Below, piece after piece: positions 9,328 to 17,076 of a stretch of DNA of 48,985 nucleotides. Position numbers and translations under genes: made by a program. Within the stretch, counting starts at the first letter, position 1. The number at the start of each line of letters is the position of its first letter. The notes under the pieces are model-generated. The model did no database searches. It had not been told where the DNA came from and worked only from the letters and a program-made list of their open reading frames with translations. The stretch is from Bacteroidota bacterium (GTDB lineage: Bacteria; Bacteroidota; Bacteroidia; Bacteroidales; FEN-979), in contig JAPLDK010000031.1 of assembly GCA_026391775.1 (NCBI GenBank), forward strand, positions 1 through 48,985, read 5' to 3'.

Positions 9328-10170
9328 ATGCAATGGCGCCCTCTTTTGTTTGCCCTTATTTTACTCACGTCCTGTTCAGGTTTCTTTAAAAAGAAAACCG
9401 AAAGGTCGCTGGCGCGGGTTTATGATGATTACCTGTTTGAGTCGGATCTCAAAGGTGTGGTACCTCCGGATATCTCTGCCAAAGATAGTATCATGATGGT
9501 CAAGTCCTATGTGGATAACTGGGTAAGACAACGCCTGATTCTCCACCAGGCTGAGAAAAACCTCCAGAGCTCCCAGCTGGATTTTTCCAAACAGCTTGAA
9601 AACTATAAGAACTCCCTTATCATTTTTGAATATGAAAACCAGCTTATCCATCAGAAACTTGATACTGTGGTTACAGATGAGGAAATTTCCAATTATTACA
9701 ATACGAACCCGAATACTTTCCTTGTCAGGGATAATATCGTAAGGATACAATATGCCAAACTTCCCCTGAAATCAAAATTTATTCCCAAGGTACGGATCCT
9801 GCTCCTTTCCGATAAACCGGATGACAGGAACAAGCTCGCCGATCTCTGTGAACAGCAGTCTTTCGGCTATTTCATCGATGACCAGAAATGGATTTTTTTC
9901 ACCGACCTGATGAACCTGGTACCCTTACGGCCTGCCGACCAGACTGTCTTTCTGAACAAGAACCGGCAGGTGGAGGTAAACGACCAGACTTTCACTTACC
10001 TGATCCGTTTCAGGGATTACAGGCTAAGGGATAGTAACTCTCCTCTTGAACTTGAGAAACAAAAAATTCAGGACATTATCCTGAACAGGAGGAAAATGGA
10101 ACTCCTGGGCAAAATGCACGAATATATCTATCAGAATGCCCAGAAACAAAACGATTTTGAAGTATTTTAA
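9328..10170 (+). CDS. Lipoprotein, isomerase/SurA-N-like folding factor without a visible parvulin domain
   Basis: A 280-residue predicted lipoprotein. The start at 9328 places a hydrophobic segment before the lipobox LLTSC, so C16 would be lipidated. The sequence is mostly helical and charged, with a SurA-N-like part (for example VDNWVRQRLILHQAEKNL near residues 60-80). I see no full parvulin core. Similar proteins occur between two peptidyl-prolyl isomerase genes in Bacteroidetes and are often annotated as isomerases by context. The position between the 661-residue isomerase and SurA, with gaps of 14 and 21 bases, supports joint expression and a role in outer-membrane protein assembly. The exact activity is inference. 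Confidence 0.82.
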   Translation: MQWRPLLFALILLTSCSGFFKKKTERSLARVYDDYLFESDLKGVVPPDISAKDSIMMVKSYVDNWVRQRLILHQAEKNLQSSQLDFSKQLENYKNSLIIFEYENQLIHQKLDTVVTDEEISNYYNTNPNTFLVRDNIVRIQYAKLPLKSKFIPKVRILLLSDKPDDRNKLADLCEQQSFGYFIDDQKWIFFTDLMNLVPLRPADQTVFLNKNRQVEVNDQTFTYLIRFRDYRLRDSNSPLELEKQKIQDIILNRRKMELLGKMHEYIYQNAQKQNDFEVF

Positions 10171-10191
10171 ATGCTATAAGGAATCTCAACC

Positions 10192-11562
10192 ATGCAATTA
10201 ACCCGAAGCCTTTTCTTTATCATCTTAATAAGCTTATCCCCGCTGTTAAAAGGATATTCCCAGCAGACTCAGGATACGGTAATTGACGGAGTTGTTGCTG
10301 TGGTTGGTGGGAATATGGTCCTCAAATCAGATATTGAAGGCCAGTACCTTCAGCTACGCGGCCAGGGTATTATCAAAGGCAGCCCGGCAAAAGTGAAGTG
10401 CCAGATCCTCGATAAACTGCTTTACATGAAACTGCTGTTGCACCAGGCTCAGGTCGATAGTATTAAAGTTACTGATTCCCAGGTGGAAGCGGAAATGGAC
10501 AGGCGTATGAGGTACTTCATCTCCCAAGCCGGTTCGCCTGAAAAGCTCGAAGAATATTACCAGAAATCACTGCTCGAAATTAAAAATGAATTGAAAGACA
10601 TTATCCGTGAACAGATGCTGACCGAACAGGAAGAAGCGAAAGTCACCAAGGATATCACGACAACACCATCGGAAGTAAAAAGTTTTTACAGGAAAATTGA
10701 TAAGGATAGTATACCCCTTATCAATGCAGAATTTGAGATCGGCCTTATTATCAAACAACCTGTCATCGGCCAGGAAGAAAAGCAGATTGTGATCAATAAA
10801 CTAAAGGGGTTCAAGGAGAGAATTGCCAAGGGGGATGAGTTTGCAACTCTTGCCGTCCTTTATTCGGAAGACGCCGCATCAGCTAAGCAGGGAGGCGAAC
10901 TTGGCATGTTCAAACGGGGCGATATGAGGCCGGAGTTTGAGGCAGCCTCATTCAAACTGAAAACACCGGGCGAAGTCTCCGATATCGTGGAAACTGAAGA
11001 CGGATTCCATATCATCCAGCTGATCGAAAGAAGGGGTGAATATATTAACGTTCGGCATATCCTTCTGCAACCCCAGGTTTCCATGGTGAACCTGAATAAG
11101 GCCAAGGCTTCTCTCGACAGTGTTGTGTTACTGATCTCTTCAAAAAAATTGAAGTTCGACGACGCAGTTATCAAATACTCTGACGATCCTTCGAAAAATA
11201 ACGGGGGATTGGTTGTCAATAATGTAACCGGCACAACCCGTTTCGAAGCAAATCAGCTTTCGCAACTGGATCCCAAAGTGTTTTTCATTGTAGATAAATT
11301 GAAAGTTGGTGAAGTCAGTCAGCCTGTTCTTATGAAGACCGACAGGGGCAAGCAGGAATACAGGATCTACTACCTGAAAGACAGGACAAGTCCTCATCGT
11401 GCAAACCTTGAAAATGATTATGCCCGTATTCAGCAGATGACTCTTAATCAGAAAAAGGATAAAGTTATTAATGTGTGGATTAACCAGAAATTGCCGGGTA
11501 CATATATAAAAATCTCCGAGCAGTATTATAATTGCGAATTTACAAGGAAATGGATACGTTAA
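10192..11562 (+). CDS. surA: SurA-like periplasmic chaperone / peptidyl-prolyl isomerase
   Basis: A 456-residue protein with signal peptide (MQLTRSLFFIILISLSPLLKGYSQ) and SurA order: an N-terminal chaperone segment beginning with DGVVAVVGGNMVLKSDIEG (about 30-165), then two parvulin domains (about 180-280 with KQGGELGMFKRGDMRPEFE and DGFHIIQLIERR; about 287-395 beginning NVRHILLQP). The first domain keeps the usual parvulin core, while the second is more diverged. It is expected to escort outer-membrane beta-barrel proteins through the periplasm. The 3' end overlaps the start of the MoxR gene by 13 bases, which indicates one transcript. Symbol assigned by architecture; paralogues are common in the phylum. 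Confidence 0.92.
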   Translation: MQLTRSLFFIILISLSPLLKGYSQQTQDTVIDGVVAVVGGNMVLKSDIEGQYLQLRGQGIIKGSPAKVKCQILDKLLYMKLLLHQAQVDSIKVTDSQVEAEMDRRMRYFISQAGSPEKLEEYYQKSLLEIKNELKDIIREQMLTEQEEAKVTKDITTTPSEVKSFYRKIDKDSIPLINAEFEIGLIIKQPVIGQEEKQIVINKLKGFKERIAKGDEFATLAVLYSEDAASAKQGGELGMFKRGDMRPEFEAASFKLKTPGEVSDIVETEDGFHIIQLIERRGEYINVRHILLQPQVSMVNLNKAKASLDSVVLLISSKKLKFDDAVIKYSDDPSKNNGGLVVNNVTGTTRFEANQLSQLDPKVFFIVDKLKVGEVSQPVLMKTDRGKQEYRIYYLKDRTSPHRANLENDYARIQQMTLNQKKDKVINVWINQKLPGTYIKISEQYYNCEFTRKWIR

Positions 11563-12536
11563 ACAATCATACAATTCCATATAAATCAGATGTTGAAGCT
11601 GTTGATGCCCTGGTCGAAAAATATGGGAGGCTTAAACAGGAGATAGCAAAGGTTATTGAAGGCCAGAAAGAAGTGATCGACGGCCTCCTGATTTCCGTTT
11701 TCAGCAGGGGCCACTGCCTGCTTGTCGGGGTACCGGGGCTGGCCAAAACCCTCATGGTCCACACGATCTCAAACGTTCTCGGCCTGAGCTTTAACCGTAT
11801 ACAGTTCACGCCCGACCTTATGCCTTCCGATATCATTGGTACGGAGATCCTCGATGAATCAAGGCATTTCAGGTTTATCAAAGGACCGGTTTTTGCCAAT
11901 ATCATCCTTGCTGATGAGATTAACCGTACTCCGCCAAAGACACAGAGTGCCCTCCTTGAAGCCATGCAGGAAAAGGCAGTGACGGTTGCCGGGCAGACTT
12001 ATCACCTGGATGAGCCTTTCTTTGTGCTTGCAACCCAGAATCCAATTGAACAGGAAGGTACATATCCTTTGCCTGAGGCTCAGCTGGACCGGTTTATGTT
12101 CAATATCTGGCTCGATTATCCTTCTCATGAGGAAGAGATCAGGATCATGAAAATGACGACCTCCGATAGAATAATGAAGCCTGAGATTGTTCTCACTGCA
12201 ACCGAGATTCTCTTTTTCCAGAACCTGGTCCGTAAGATACCGGTGCCCGAAAATGTCTATAATTATGCGGTAAGTCTTGCTTCAAAGACAAGGCCCGGAA
12301 CCCAGGGTGCACACGCCTGGGCAAAAGAATACCTCACATGGGGCGCAGGCCCAAGGGCTTCACAGAATCTGATCATCGGCGCAAAATGCCATGCCGTGAT
12401 TCGGGGTAAATATTCTCCCGATATTGAAGATGTAAAAGCTGTCGCTCTACCGGTACTCAGGCACAGGATCGTAAGAAATTATAAAGCAGAAGCCGAGGGG
12501 ATTCGTGAAGAAGCAATAATAAATCATCTTTTATAG
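11550..12536 (+). CDS. MoxR family AAA+ ATPase
   Basis: A 328-residue AAA_3-type ATPase. Walker A is GVPGLAKT, Walker B and the following MoxR motif are LADEINRTPPKTQSALLEAMQE, sensor 1 is VLATQNPIEQEGTYPLPEAQLDRF, and the C-terminal lid ends at NHLL. MoxR proteins act as chaperone-like ATPases, usually with a VWA or DUF58 partner. The frame is open from a TTG at 11532, but the ATG at 11550 gives the family-like start. It overlaps surA by 13 bases and closes the folding-factor operon. Unlike many MoxR genes it is not followed by DUF58 or VWA genes; the next gene is pstS after 78 bases. Confidence 0.95.
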   Translation: MDTLNNHTIPYKSDVEAVDALVEKYGRLKQEIAKVIEGQKEVIDGLLISVFSRGHCLLVGVPGLAKTLMVHTISNVLGLSFNRIQFTPDLMPSDIIGTEILDESRHFRFIKGPVFANIILADEINRTPPKTQSALLEAMQEKAVTVAGQTYHLDEPFFVLATQNPIEQEGTYPLPEAQLDRFMFNIWLDYPSHEEEIRIMKMTTSDRIMKPEIVLTATEILFFQNLVRKIPVPENVYNYAVSLASKTRPGTQGAHAWAKEYLTWGAGPRASQNLIIGAKCHAVIRGKYSPDIEDVKAVALPVLRHRIVRNYKAEAEGIREEAIINHLL

Positions 12537-12614
12537 TGATTTTTTTCACCTTTTGAAGATTCCTTGCCAGGTCAATAAGGTTTTGGAATATATTCGCTGT
12601 AAATACTGGATTAT

Positions 12615-13595
12615 ATGAAAATAAAAGGCCTTGCATACTTTTTTTTATCCGTACTTTTTATTGTATTGACCTTAACTATCACTTCCTGTAATACGGGAGG
12701 CGGATCTGCCTCATCAAATGACCAGATGAAAGGTAAGATCACTATATCAGGAGCATTTGCCCTTTACCCCCTTACAGTGAAATGGGCTGAAGAATTCCAT
12801 AAGCTTCATCCCAGGGTCACGGTCAATGTTTCTGCAGGCGGGGCTGGTAAAGGCATGGCCGATGCCCTCTCGAAAATGGTTGATCTCGGAATGTATTCCA
12901 AGGAAGTAAGCCCTGAAGAAAAAGCCAGGGGAGCCTGGTGGATCGCTGCTGCTAAAGACGCGGTGTTGCCGGTAATGAATGCGGGGAATCCCTATGTAAC
13001 AAACCTTGATAAAACTGGTGTTGACAAACAAAAATTATACGATGTTTTTATCACTGAAAACGTAAAAACCTGGGGGCAGATGCTCGGCAACGGCTCCAGG
13101 GACGAACTTGAAGTATTTACCCGCTCCGATGCCTGTGGAGCCGCTGATATGTGGGCCAGATTTCTTAATAATAACAAACAGGAAGACCTTCAGGGAGTTG
13201 GTGTTAACGGGGATCCTGGTGTTGCCGATGCTGTACGGCAGAATATCTTTGGCATTGGTTATAATAACATGAATTTTGTGTTTGATATGCAAACCCGCAA
13301 GCCATACCAGGGCCTGTCGGTTATACCCATTGACCTTAACGGGAACGGGAAAATTGATAAAGAGGAAGATTTTTACCATAACCTGGATGAGGTGATGGCC
13401 GCCATTAATGACGGACGTTATCCTTCACCTCCTGCCCGGCAGCTTTATTTCGTTTCGGCCGGCAAACCGACCAGCAAACTTGTGATCGACTTTCTGCATT
13501 GGGTATTGACCGATGGCCAGAAATATGTAGGTGAAGCCGGTTATGTGATATTGAAAGAAGATAAAATCAAAGAAGAACTGACGAAGTTGCAGTAA
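12615..13595 (+). CDS. pstS: PstS-like phosphate-binding lipoprotein with an EF-hand-like loop
   Basis: A 326-residue substrate-binding lipoprotein of the phosphate ABC importer. The lipobox ITSC places the lipidated Cys at residue 25. The PBP fold motifs GAFALYPLTVKWAEEF, SAGGAGKGMADAL and FTRSDACGAADMW replace the usual PstS SGS and SDGSGT phosphate loops, so the sequence is a diverged PstS. Residues 240-251 read DLNGNGKIDKEE, a textbook 12-residue EF-hand calcium loop (D1, N3, N5, D9, E12), unusual for classical PstS although I recall it in related archaeal and Bacteroidetes binding proteins. It starts the pstSCAB unit; pstC follows one base after its stop. No PhoB-type box was recognised upstream. 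Confidence 0.9.
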   Translation: MKIKGLAYFFLSVLFIVLTLTITSCNTGGGSASSNDQMKGKITISGAFALYPLTVKWAEEFHKLHPRVTVNVSAGGAGKGMADALSKMVDLGMYSKEVSPEEKARGAWWIAAAKDAVLPVMNAGNPYVTNLDKTGVDKQKLYDVFITENVKTWGQMLGNGSRDELEVFTRSDACGAADMWARFLNNNKQEDLQGVGVNGDPGVADAVRQNIFGIGYNNMNFVFDMQTRKPYQGLSVIPIDLNGNGKIDKEEDFYHNLDEVMAAINDGRYPSPPARQLYFVSAGKPTSKLVIDFLHWVLTDGQKYVGEAGYVILKEDKIKEELTKLQ

Positions 13596-13596
13596 G

Positions 13597-14487
13597 ATGT
13601 ACATACTCAACCGGCAACAAAGACATGTTGTAAACTACAGCTGGATGCTGGTCAGTATGTTGCTTGTTGCTTTCCTGCCATTCCTCCTGTTCAGTGTTTT
13701 GTATTTCAAATCCTTTCTTTTACTTAGGAATACAGGCCTTGGAGACCTGATCTTCTCACATACCTGGCGTCCCTCGAGAGGTGAGTTCGGGTTTTACCCG
13801 TTTATAATAGGATCCATATGGGTCACTCTTCTGGCCATCCTCTTCTCGACTCCCATTTGCCTTCTTACTGCAATAAATGTGACACAATATGCCAAAAAAC
13901 GTTTCCTAAGGATAATGCACCCGGTAATTGATATTCTGGCCGGGCTCCCGAGTGTGGTTTACGGGGTATGGGGTATACTTGTGATCGTACCCTTCATCTC
14001 CCGCTACCTTGGACCATGGTTGGGTATTAAGACCATGGGTTACAGTATCCTGGCGGGGGCATTTGTACTGAGTATCATGATCATCCCCTTTATCCTGAAT
14101 ATCATTATCGAGATTTTCAATACTATCCCTATGGAACTAAAGGAAGCCACACTCTCACTGGGTTCCACCAAGTGGCAGATGGTCAAGCATGTGTTGCTTC
14201 GAAAGGCCCTTCCGGGGATCATAGCCGCTGTGGGGTTTGGGCTTGCAAGGGCATTCGGTGAGACCATGGCTGTTCTGATGGTTGTGGGGAATGTGATAAA
14301 GGTCCCTTCAAGCGTTTTTGATCCGGGGTATACATTGCCCGCACTTATTGCAAATAATTACGGGGAAGTGCTTTCCATCCCGCAGTATGATTCGGCCCTG
14401 ATGTTTGCTGCTCTTCTGCTGCTGGTAGTGTCCCTTTTTTTTAACCTTCTGATGCATTTCTTCATAGCCCGCTATAACAAGTATTGA
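13597..14487 (+). CDS. pstC: Phosphate ABC transporter permease PstC
   Basis: A 296-residue inner-membrane permease with about six transmembrane segments after a short cytosolic N-terminus. The EAA-type coupling loop reads ELKEATLSLGSTKWQMVKHV, and it is followed by the PstC hallmark RAFGETMAVLMVVGN. It pairs with PstA to form the channel of the phosphate importer. Its ATG lies one base after the pstS stop and its TGA one base before the pstA start, so the genes are tightly coupled. Confidence 0.96.
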   Translation: MYILNRQQRHVVNYSWMLVSMLLVAFLPFLLFSVLYFKSFLLLRNTGLGDLIFSHTWRPSRGEFGFYPFIIGSIWVTLLAILFSTPICLLTAINVTQYAKKRFLRIMHPVIDILAGLPSVVYGVWGILVIVPFISRYLGPWLGIKTMGYSILAGAFVLSIMIIPFILNIIIEIFNTIPMELKEATLSLGSTKWQMVKHVLLRKALPGIIAAVGFGLARAFGETMAVLMVVGNVIKVPSSVFDPGYTLPALIANNYGEVLSIPQYDSALMFAALLLLVVSLFFNLLMHFFIARYNKY

Positions 14488-14488
14488 G

Positions 14489-15346
14489 ATGAAAAGGAGT
14501 TTAAAAGTTGAAGAAACAGTCTTCAGGGTGCTGATGATATTATCAACCGCCTTTATCCTTCTGATCCTCGGGGTAATTATTTACAGCGTCTTTGAAAAGG
14601 GGATGAGAGCCCTCTCCTTGGAAATGCTTACGCATATTCCCGAAGGAGGTTATTATTACGGCAAAGGCGGCGGGATACTGAATGCCATCGTCGGATCCAT
14701 GGTCCTTGCCTTCGGAGCCACGATCCTTGCCTTTCTGATCGGATTGCCGGTTGCCCTGTATATTAATGTGTTCCTCCACGGCAAGCCAAAACTTGTCAAC
14801 CTCATCAGGTTTATTCTTGATCTGATCTGGGGCATACCTTCGATTGTTTACGGTGCTTTTGGGTTTACCCTTATGGTGCTGATCGGATTACAGACTTCCC
14901 TGCTTGCAGGTATCATTACAGTAACCCTGTTTATCCTGCCAATTATGATCAGGTCTATGGATGAGATCTTCCGTACTGTTCCAATGGGGCTCATGGAAGC
15001 ATCATACTCCCTGGGAAGTAATAAATCGGAGCTGGCCTTCAAGATATTCACAAGGCAGTCTGTATCGGGTATCATTACCGCGGTTCTTCTTTCTTTCGGC
15101 CGGGCGATAGGTGATGCGGCTTCAGTTCTGTTTACAGCAGGATATACCGACAACCTGCCGAACTCTCTGTTGGAACCTGTTGCAACTCTTCCTCTTTCAA
15201 TTTTCTTCCAGCTTGCCTCCCCGGTTCCGGAAGTACAGGCAAGAGCATACGCATCGGCCCTGGTGCTGACCGTAATAATCCTCATTGTCAGCTTATTTTC
15301 CAGGGGACTTGGTAAACGCTATCATAAAACAAAAATAAATTTCTGA
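14489..15346 (+). CDS. pstA: Phosphate ABC transporter permease PstA
   Basis: A 285-residue permease with about six membrane segments. The coupling loop is GLMEASYSLGSNKSELAFKI, and the PstA signature region reads FGRAIGDAASVLFTAGYTD, where GDAAS replaces the more usual GETAP. It forms the second half of the membrane channel with PstC. It begins one base after the pstC stop and ends ten bases before pstB. Confidence 0.96.
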   Translation: MKRSLKVEETVFRVLMILSTAFILLILGVIIYSVFEKGMRALSLEMLTHIPEGGYYYGKGGGILNAIVGSMVLAFGATILAFLIGLPVALYINVFLHGKPKLVNLIRFILDLIWGIPSIVYGAFGFTLMVLIGLQTSLLAGIITVTLFILPIMIRSMDEIFRTVPMGLMEASYSLGSNKSELAFKIFTRQSVSGIITAVLLSFGRAIGDAASVLFTAGYTDNLPNSLLEPVATLPLSIFFQLASPVPEVQARAYASALVLTVIILIVSLFSRGLGKRYHKTKINF

Positions 15347-15356
15347 TCTTCGCAGG

Positions 15357-16112
15357 ATGGAGCCCGCAATTAAAATAAACAACCTTGATGTTTTTGCAGG
15401 AAAGACGCAGATCCTGAAGAATATTAATTGTGAGATCCAGAAGAAAATGATCACTGTGATCCTGGGCCCTTCGGGTTGCGGGAAAACGACTCTCCTGAAG
15501 TGCATGAACCGCCTTACCGATCTTTACCCTGAATTAAAGGTTAGTGGCGAAATCCTCATAAACGAAAAAAATATTCTCGACCCCGGTGCCGACATATACA
15601 AATTGAGGCAATCGATGGGCCTGCTTTCCCAGCGTCCATATCCACTTCCGATGACGATTTACAATAACATCGCTTATGCCCTGAAACTCAGGGGGGTAAC
15701 TAAAAGGAGGGAACTGCATAAGCTGGTAATGGATTACCTGAAGCAGGCTGCCTTGTACGATGAGGTCAGAAACAGGCTTAGGGAGCCGGCTTCCAGGCTT
15801 TCAATAGGGCAGCAGCAAAGGCTATGCCTTGCAAGAGGATTGGCGGTTAACCCTGAAATCATCCTGGCCGACGAACCTACCTCGGCGCTTGATCCTATCA
15901 GCAGCCGGTTTATCGACGAAAAATTCCAGGAACTTAAAAAGGATTATACGATTGTCGTAGTAACCCATGTTCTTCGCCAGGCCAGGAGAATTGCCGACAA
16001 CGTGATCTTTATGTACCTTGGGGAGATCATCGAACAAGGGCCTTCCACCGAATTCTTTGAAAACCCCAAACAGGAGAAAACCAAACTCTACCTTGAGGGA
16101 ATGTTCAATTAA
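15357..16112 (+). CDS. pstB: Phosphate ABC transporter ATPase PstB
   Basis: A 251-residue ABC ATPase energising phosphate import. Walker A is GPSGCGKT (37-44), the Q-loop region is LLSQRPYPLPMTIYNN, and Walker B is IILADEPTSALDP. The signature motif is LSIGQQQR (148-155), in which the normally invariant first glycine of LSGGQ is isoleucine, a substitution worth noting because this glycine contacts ATP in the partner subunit. Otherwise length and motifs are typical. PhoU, which often follows pstB, is absent: the next gene is convergent and the two stop codons overlap in the palindrome TTAA (16109-16112). Confidence 0.96.
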   Translation: MEPAIKINNLDVFAGKTQILKNINCEIQKKMITVILGPSGCGKTTLLKCMNRLTDLYPELKVSGEILINEKNILDPGADIYKLRQSMGLLSQRPYPLPMTIYNNIAYALKLRGVTKRRELHKLVMDYLKQAALYDEVRNRLREPASRLSIGQQQRLCLARGLAVNPEIILADEPTSALDPISSRFIDEKFQELKKDYTIVVVTHVLRQARRIADNVIFMYLGEIIEQGPSTEFFENPKQEKTKLYLEGMFN

Positions 16113-17071
16113 ATGTTTCGCTGCTTCGCTATTTGCTTTCCCTGCCACGTCTTTCTCTTCTCCAGCTCCTTCTCAATCCTTCGTAGTACCTCGTCATATC
16201 GCAGTAAACCCCAATTTCTGTCTTCGATGTATCGGGGAGGGACTTCTCCTGCAAAGCGCTCAATGGAGATTTCAGGATTAAGTTCTTCAAGAAAATCAAT
16301 AATGAAATCAATGTAAGACTGCAGGCTGAATACATGAAAATCACCCGGCTTTTCACTGAACTCCTTTTCCATGACAGTTCCCTTGATGACCTGGAGCTGG
16401 TGGAACTTTACGCTGTCGAGCGGCAAGCCTGAAATCACGGAGGCATACTGTCGCATCATCCCAGGCGTTTCACCGGGCAGCCCGAAAATAAAATGTGCCC
16501 CGGTACTGATGCCAAGGGCTTTGGTCTTCATAATGGCTTCAATTCCCTGAACAAACGTATGGCGGCGGTTTATCCTCTCAAGCGTTTTTTCATATACGGA
16601 TTCGATGCCGTATTCCACCTGTATAAAATAATCTTTCTGCAATGAAGCAAGGTATTGGAGGATGTCATCGTCAATGCAATCGGGGCGGGTGCCAATCACA
16701 AGGCCGGCGACACCGGGATAGGAAAGTGCCTCCTGGTATCTCTCCTTTAACACATCAAGCGGGGCATACGTATTGGAATAGGGCTGGAAATAGGCCAGGA
16801 ACTTACCGGCACGTCTGTATCTGACCGCATGAAACTCTATTCCCAGCCTGATTTGTTCAGTAATGGAGTATGTTTTTACACAGTACGAAGGATTGAAAGC
16901 TTCATTAACGCAGTAAGTGCATCCTCCCGTGCCTGCGGTACCGTCACGGTTTGGGCAGGTAAATCCTGCATCAATGGCAAGTTTCTGCAATCTTTCACCA
17001 AAAAGGGTCTTCATTTTCCAGGTATAGGAATTATACCTGTGAGGGCCCCATGGGAAATCAAATGAGTCCAT
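16109..17071 (-). CDS. TIGR01212-family radical SAM protein (YhcC-like)
   Basis: A 320-residue radical SAM enzyme. The iron-sulfur motif is C39-x11-C51-x2-C54 inside GFTCPNRDGTAGTGGCTYC, the spacing characteristic of the TIGR01212/YhcC family rather than the usual CxxxCxxC. Further family blocks are GTRPDCIDDDILQYL, VEYGIESVYEKTLERINRRH and HFIFGLPGETPGMM. The substrate is not established for the family. Its ATG lies five bases after the stop of the upstream peptide transporter gene, so the two are probably co-transcribed. Confidence 0.93.
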   Translation of the reverse strand: MDSFDFPWGPHRYNSYTWKMKTLFGERLQKLAIDAGFTCPNRDGTAGTGGCTYCVNEAFNPSYCVKTYSITEQIRLGIEFHAVRYRRAGKFLAYFQPYSNTYAPLDVLKERYQEALSYPGVAGLVIGTRPDCIDDDILQYLASLQKDYFIQVEYGIESVYEKTLERINRRHTFVQGIEAIMKTKALGISTGAHFIFGLPGETPGMMRQYASVISGLPLDSVKFHQLQVIKGTVMEKEFSEKPGDFHVFSLQSYIDFIIDFLEELNPEISIERFAGEVPPRYIEDRNWGLLRYDEVLRRIEKELEKRKTWQGKQIAKQRNI

Positions 17072-17076
17072 TATCC

